53,000 bases of DNA. Origin: Betaproteobacteria bacterium (lineage in GTDB: Bacteria > Pseudomonadota > Gammaproteobacteria > Burkholderiales > Burkholderiaceae_C). The stretch lies in contig JAGWOZ010000004.1 of NCBI GenBank assembly GCA_028870715.1, positions 1-53,000 on the forward strand. The letters run 5' to 3'. Made by a program: the position numbers and the translations under genes. A model generated the notes under the pieces. That model did not search any database. It saw nothing but the letters and a program-made list of their open reading frames with translations, and was not told the DNA's origin. Of the stretch, positions 48,119 through 53,000 are shown one piece after another (within the stretch, counting starts at the first letter, position 1; each line of letters starts with the position of its first letter).

Positions 48119-50683
48119 ATGCCCTACGATCCGCCACGAGCCGACTTCCCCGCCGCATCGGACGTCGCGGCGGCGGCCGGCCCGGCCGGGCGTGCAGGCG
48201 CGTCGCCCGTTGGCCCCGAATCCATGCCGCAGTGGCTCGACGCTTTGCCTGCGTTGTTCGCCTATTTTGACGCTGAAGGCCGCCTGCGCCAATGCAATGC
48301 TGCCTATGCAAACTGGCTGGGCAGACCGGCTCTGGAGATCCTCGGCCTGCGCCTGGACCAGTTGCTGGGCCCCGAGGACGTGGCCTTGGTGGCGCCCCAC
48401 GTGCGCGCAGTACTGGCCGGCCGGCCAGCCCTGTATGCCCGCGAGCAGATCCATGAGCGGGACATCCGGTGGATGGAGGTACGCCTGCAGCCTGCATGGG
48501 AGTCGAACGCGCGAGGCCAGCCGCCGCAGGTTGTGGGTTTTTATTGCCTCGCGCTCGACCGATCGGCCAACAAACAGCAGGACGACCGCAGTGCACTGCT
48601 CAAACATGCGGCGGGTGTCACCTTCTGGACGCTCGATCTGCGACAGGGCGTGCTGCGCAGCGAACAAAACTGGCACGATCCAGCGCGGCTTGACGAGCCC
48701 GCCGAATTCACCACCGGGGAATTCCTTGCCATGGTGCCGCGCCCCGATCGGGACATCCTGATCCAGGCTGTGCAGGCGGTGATGCGAAGCGGCGAACAGG
48801 TCGGCCCCAGCGTGGAGACGCGCATTCTCCGCAAGGATGGCAGCGTGGTGTGGACCCGTAACCAGGGCTTGGTGAGCCGCCGATCCGCGTCGGGCGAGCC
48901 GCTGGAGCTCATGGGCATCAGTCTGGACATCGGCGCTGCAAAACTCGCGTTGGATGAATTGCAGGCGAGCGAACAGCAGTTCCGCACCTTCGCCGAGCTC
49001 TCGTCTGACTGGTTCTGGGAACTCGACGCTGCCGGCCGTTTCACCAGCGTGAGCGCCAGCTCCCTGCGCAACCGTCACGTGCAGCAGGTACGCGACGCCG
49101 TCATCGGTCGCGAATGGCGCAGCGTCAATGCGGCGCTGGCCAGCTTGCCTCAATGGGTGGCCCTGAATACCCTCATGAAGCGCCAGCTCCCATTCCACGA
49201 TCTTGTGCTGCCGTTTCGCAGTGCGGGTTCGAGCACGCGCTGGTGGAGCTTGAGCGGAACACCGGTATGGAATGCCAAGGGCCTGCTCGGCGGCTGGCGT
49301 GGTGCCGCGCGCGACATCACCGCACAACGGGAGGCCGAAGACAAGCTCTACGCCGCCGCCTACACGGATGCGCTCACCGGCCTGTCCAATCGCGCCGGAT
49401 TCGAGCGCCTTTTGCAAGCCGCGCTCGGGCAATCCCCAGAGCCCGGCGGTAGCCTTCTCTTTATCGACCTGGATCAGTTCAAACAGATCAACGATAGTCT
49501 GGGCCACGGCATGGGTGACCGCCTCTTGGCCGAGGCCGCGCAGCGCATCCAGGCGACCCGCCGCGCGGGTGACCTCACAGGTCGATTTGGCGGCGATGAA
49601 TTTCTCGTGTATGCGCGCCGCACGGACATGAATGCGACGGAGGATCACCTCGCGTTGGCCGAACAGCTTCGCGCGGATCTGGCGCGTGCCTACGACGTGG
49701 ACGGCCGCGTGCTGCACACCACGGTGAGCGTGGGCGTGGCCCATGTCCCCCGCGATGGACGCACGATTGTCGAACTGCTCAGCCACGCCGACGCCGCGTT
49801 GCACGAAGCCAAGGCGCTTGGCCGCAACCGGGTGCAGGCCTTCACGCCAGAGTTGCAATCGCGCGTGCAGCGCCGCGCGCGGCTCGAAGCTGAACTGCAC
49901 GCCACACTGGATGCCAATGGCTTCGAGATCGCTCTGCAGCCGATCGCCCGGCTGATTGGCGACGCCGCGCCCGACGCACCCGCGCGCAGCCGTTACGCCA
50001 TCGCGAGCTTCGAGGCGCTGGCCCGCTGGAGACGCCTCGACGGCGAGGTGGTCGGCCCCACGGAGTTCATCCCCATCATCCAGGATCTGGGCCTGATCTC
50101 CCAATTCGGCCGACAAATCATCCACAAGAGTCTTCTGGCCCTGCGCCGCCTGCGCGACGAGTTCGGCTACGCAGGAAGCATGTCGGTGAATGTCTCACCC
50201 GCGCAACTCAAGGGAGGCTGTGTGGAATGCCTGCGCGAGGAATTGGGCGCGGCGGTTATTGATCCTGCACTTCTTATCATCGAACTGACGGAAAACCTGC
50301 AGATCATGGCCTGCGGCGATTGCCTGCGCACCCTCAACGACATTCGCGCCCTAGGCGTGAACATATCGCTGGACGATTTCGGCGTGGGGTTCTCCAACCT
50401 GGAGTACCTCACCCGGCTTCCGGCCTCACAGCTCAAGATCGACCGCGCGTTCACACACGGAGTGGCTGCCGATCGCTATAAGGCCGCCGTGGTCACCGCC
50501 ACGCTGGCCATGGCCACCAGCCTTGGGCTGGACACCGTTGCCGAAGGTGTGGAAGATGAGTGCGATCTGCACTGGATCGAACAGACCGGCTGTACCCAGG
50601 TCCAAGGCTTGGCGCTTTGGCCAGCCATGGACCTCGAGACCGCGGCCGCGCTACTGCAGCAAACCACCGAGACGATGAATTAG
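48119..50683 (+). CDS. PAS-GGDEF-EAL bifunctional c-di-GMP signalling protein
   Basis: PAS-like segments; RAGDLTGRFGGDEFLVY (RxxD I-site and intact GGDEF); FEALARW (EAL), SLDDFGVGFSNLEYL (DDFG). Confidence 0.93.
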   Translation: MPYDPPRADFPAASDVAAAAGPAGRAGASPVGPESMPQWLDALPALFAYFDAEGRLRQCNAAYANWLGRPALEILGLRLDQLLGPEDVALVAPHVRAVLAGRPALYAREQIHERDIRWMEVRLQPAWESNARGQPPQVVGFYCLALDRSANKQQDDRSALLKHAAGVTFWTLDLRQGVLRSEQNWHDPARLDEPAEFTTGEFLAMVPRPDRDILIQAVQAVMRSGEQVGPSVETRILRKDGSVVWTRNQGLVSRRSASGEPLELMGISLDIGAAKLALDELQASEQQFRTFAELSSDWFWELDAAGRFTSVSASSLRNRHVQQVRDAVIGREWRSVNAALASLPQWVALNTLMKRQLPFHDLVLPFRSAGSSTRWWSLSGTPVWNAKGLLGGWRGAARDITAQREAEDKLYAAAYTDALTGLSNRAGFERLLQAALGQSPEPGGSLLFIDLDQFKQINDSLGHGMGDRLLAEAAQRIQATRRAGDLTGRFGGDEFLVYARRTDMNATEDHLALAEQLRADLARAYDVDGRVLHTTVSVGVAHVPRDGRTIVELLSHADAALHEAKALGRNRVQAFTPELQSRVQRRARLEAELHATLDANGFEIALQPIARLIGDAAPDAPARSRYAIASFEALARWRRLDGEVVGPTEFIPIIQDLGLISQFGRQIIHKSLLALRRLRDEFGYAGSMSVNVSPAQLKGGCVECLREELGAAVIDPALLIIELTENLQIMACGDCLRTLNDIRALGVNISLDDFGVGFSNLEYLTRLPASQLKIDRAFTHGVAADRYKAAVVTATLAMATSLGLDTVAEGVEDECDLHWIEQTGCTQVQGLALWPAMDLETAAALLQQTTETMN

Positions 50684-52368
50684 CCTGCGGCAATGCCGCC
50701 ATCGCGCAGCGCGCGGCGCAAAATCTTGCCCACCGGGGTTTTCGGCAACTCCTCACGGAACACGATCTGTTTGGGTCTCTTGTACCCGGTGAGCCGCTCC
50801 GCCATGAAGGCCTTGAGCGCATCTTCGGTCAGCAGCGCATCCTTGCGAACGACGAAAAGCTTCACGGCCTCGCCCGAATTGGCATCGGGCATACCCACGG
50901 CTGCGGCCTCCAGCACTCCAGGGCACATCACTGCCACATCCTCCACTTCATTGGGATACACGTTGAAGCCTGACACAAGGATCATGTCCTTCTTGCGGTC
51001 GACGATTTTCACGTACCCCTGTGCGTCCATGATGCCGACGTCTCCGGTCTTGAAAAATCCATCGGCCGTGAATGCCTTGGCGGTTTCATCATCACGCCCC
51101 CAGTAGCCGCGCATGACCTGCGGCCCACGGACGGCGATCTCCCCGGCTTGACCGATGGGTAGAGGCCTTCCGTCGTCGTCGACGACGACGATTTCCGTCG
51201 ATGGCAGCGGCATCCCGATCGTGCCCGAGAAATGGTCCGTGTCAGTCGGGTTGCAGCACACCGAGGGTGACGTCTCGGACAGCCCGTAGCCCTCACAGAT
51301 GGGGCATCCAGTGCGCTCCAGCCACTTGCGCGCCACGGCCTCCTGCACTGCCATGCCGCCGCCCAGCGAATTGATCAGGTGCGTCCAGTTGACCCTATCG
51401 AAGTCGGGGTGGTGCAGCAAGGCGTTGAAAAGCGTGTTGACCGCCGGAAACGAGTGAATCTCATAACGGGCCAGCTCTTTGAGTGTGCTGGTCAGGTCAC
51501 GCGGGTTGGGGATCAGGATCATCATTCCCCCTTGCGCCGCTGACAACAGCATCACAACCGTGAACGCGAAGATGTGATACAGGGGCAACGCGCATACCGT
51601 GTTGAGATGCTCAAGTCCCGGGGCCTTGCGCAGTGCTGGCTGGTTCCACGCATCGGACTGCATGACGTTGGCGATGAGGTTGCGGTGGGTAAGGGTCGCG
51701 CCTTTGGAGACTCCGGTGGTGCCCCCCGTGTACTGCAGCACGGCCACGTCTTCCGCAGTAATGTCCGCGGGCGTGAAATGCATCGCGCTGCCCTCATCCA
51801 GCGCCTTCTTGAATCGCACGTGGCCAGGCAAGCTGTAGCGAGGCACCAGACGCTTCTTGTGCCGCACCACGTAATTGACAACGGGTCCAAGCGGAAACCC
51901 CAGCATTTCACCCATGCTGGCCACGACCACCACGCGCAAGGCGGCGCGCTCCTCCACCTGTTCCAGCGTGTGGCCGAAGTTTTCCAGAACGATCATCGCA
52001 GTGGCACCGCTGTCGCGCAACTGGTGCTCGAGCTCACGGGGCGTGTACAGCGGATTGACATTGACCACCACCATCCCGGCACGCAGGATGGCCGCTACCG
52101 CGATCGGATATTGAGGCACATTGGGCATCATGACTGCAACCCGATCCCCAGGCTTGAGCCCCTTGTGCTGCAGCCAAGCCGCGAATGCCGTCGAGTGTGC
52201 CTCCCATTGCGCATAAGTCGTGCGCCGGCCCATGAAGGCAAAGGCCGGCTTGTCGGCGTACTCGGCAAAGCTGCGCTGCAGCAAGTGCGCAAGAGAGCGG
52301 TAGCTCCCGGGGTCGATATCGGCAGGCACCCCTTCGGGGTATTGCGCGAGCCAGGGGCGATCCATCAT
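50680..52368 (-). CDS. fadD: long-chain-fatty-acid--CoA ligase
   Basis: YTGGTTGVSKGATLTHRNL AMP-binding motif; GYGLSETSP; YVKIVDRKKDMILVSGFNVYPNEVED; PKTPVGKILRRALRD. Confidence 0.93.
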   Translation of the reverse strand: MMDRPWLAQYPEGVPADIDPGSYRSLAHLLQRSFAEYADKPAFAFMGRRTTYAQWEAHSTAFAAWLQHKGLKPGDRVAVMMPNVPQYPIAVAAILRAGMVVVNVNPLYTPRELEHQLRDSGATAMIVLENFGHTLEQVEERAALRVVVVASMGEMLGFPLGPVVNYVVRHKKRLVPRYSLPGHVRFKKALDEGSAMHFTPADITAEDVAVLQYTGGTTGVSKGATLTHRNLIANVMQSDAWNQPALRKAPGLEHLNTVCALPLYHIFAFTVVMLLSAAQGGMMILIPNPRDLTSTLKELARYEIHSFPAVNTLFNALLHHPDFDRVNWTHLINSLGGGMAVQEAVARKWLERTGCPICEGYGLSETSPSVCCNPTDTDHFSGTIGMPLPSTEIVVVDDDGRPLPIGQAGEIAVRGPQVMRGYWGRDDETAKAFTADGFFKTGDVGIMDAQGYVKIVDRKKDMILVSGFNVYPNEVEDVAVMCPGVLEAAAVGMPDANSGEAVKLFVVRKDALLTEDALKAFMAERLTGYKRPKQIVFREELPKTPVGKILRRALRDGGIAAG

Positions 52369-52426
52369 GCTGTCTCCTTCCGTCGTCAGTGCCCGCCCCG
52401 TCAGGCGAGAGCCCGACGCCAAAAAG

Positions 52427-52440
52427 CGAACGACCGTTCG
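52427..52440. promoter_or_regulatory. palindromic operator-like site upstream of fadD
   Basis: CGAACG-AC-CGTTCG, about 60 nt upstream of the fadD start codon. Confidence 0.45.
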
Positions 52441-52520
52441 AAAATTTCCCGTAAGGATAACTGGCACATCGCGTTTTGAACAGACTGACCGAGCGACGGC
52501 GCCCCGTGCAGGCCGCGATT

Positions 52521-53000
52521 TCAGGTTTCCGAGATTGTGATGCTTGGGAACCTGGCCGAATAGTCCTTCGCACGCTGCGCCACTTTGACTGCCAGCTTGC
52601 GCGCGATGGATTTGTACTCCAGCGCGGCCATTCCCTCGGGATCAGCCACCACGCTGGGATGGCCGCTATCAGCCTGCTCGCGAATGCGCAGGTCCAGCGG
52701 CAGGCTGCCCAGCAACTCCACCCCGTAGTCCGCGGCCATCTTCGCTCCGCCGCCCGCGCCGAAGATATGGTCGCTGTGGCCGCAGTGGGGACACACATAC
52801 ACAGCCATGTTCTCCACGATACCCAGCACCGGCACCTGCACCTTCTCGAACATCTTCAAACCCTTGCGTGCATCGAGCAAGGCGATGTCCTGCGGGGTGG
52901 TGACAATGACGGCACCCGTCAGCGGGACGCGCTGTGACAGCGTGAGTTGGATGTCGCCGGTACCCGGGGGCATGTCGACGATGAGATAGTCCAGATCCTG
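52521..53000 (-). CDS. Mrp/ApbC family P-loop iron-sulfur carrier protein, C-terminal part (cut by window edge)
   Basis: [75 protein letters not shown]. Confidence 0.95.
   Translation of the reverse strand, partial: QDLDYLIVDMPPGTGDIQLTLSQRVPLTGAVIVTTPQDIALLDARKGLKMFEKVQVPVLGIVENMAVYVCPHCGHSDHIFGAGGGAKMAADYGVELLGSLPLDLRIREQADSGHPSVVADPEGMAALEYKSIARKLAVKVAQRAKDYSARFPSITISET

Noticed and set aside
46754-50125. 1123-aa minus-strand ORF reading from cca through the antisense of the GGDEF-EAL gene
   Set aside because: Only the C-terminal part (from 48007) is a real protein (CCA transferase). The upstream extension is antisense shadow of a strongly supported plus-strand gene in high-GC DNA.
1-53000. 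tRNA/rRNA genes, CRISPR arrays, prophage or complete IS elements
   Set aside because: None recognised on reading the intergenic regions; only relic-level mobile-element traces were seen.

Overview
A gene-dense, high-GC chromosomal segment. The content (pilT/pilU, ettA, fmdB-DUF502-aspS, nudB, clsB, folB-ttcA, yeeE/rhodanese) suggests a betaproteobacterium of the Burkholderiales type, possibly a sulfur oxidiser (inference). Most of the window is ordinary housekeeping and metabolism: HtrA protease, EttA, PilT/PilU, a DEAD-box helicase, type II NDH, RlmJ, ClsB, NudB, DAHP synthase, AspRS, TtcA, FolB, an SDR, a MidA-like methyltransferase, an MFS/LysR pair, CCA transferase, a PAS-GGDEF-EAL protein, FadD and Mrp. 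I found no rRNA, tRNA or CRISPR array. The most interesting locus is 23.5-27.8 kb. A GlrK-QseG-GlrR (QseE/G/F-like) sigma54 two-component operon is followed by a separate, complete-looking transcription unit. That unit has a perfect TGTC-N10-GACA inverted repeat (the E. coli GlrR enhancer motif as I recall it), a near-perfect -24/-12 sigma54 promoter, a 74-codon secreted low-complexity charged peptide and an intrinsic terminator. It looks like a dedicated, apparently undescribed output of the GlrR system. Other points of interest are a divergent DUF6502/DUF5666-repeat/Gly-tethered lipoprotein locus, a degenerate TnpB zinc-ribbon remnant, a palindrome upstream of fadD, and aroG lying inside an otherwise familiar aspS-nudB neighbourhood. 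All calls come from reading sequence and ORF translations; no searches were run.
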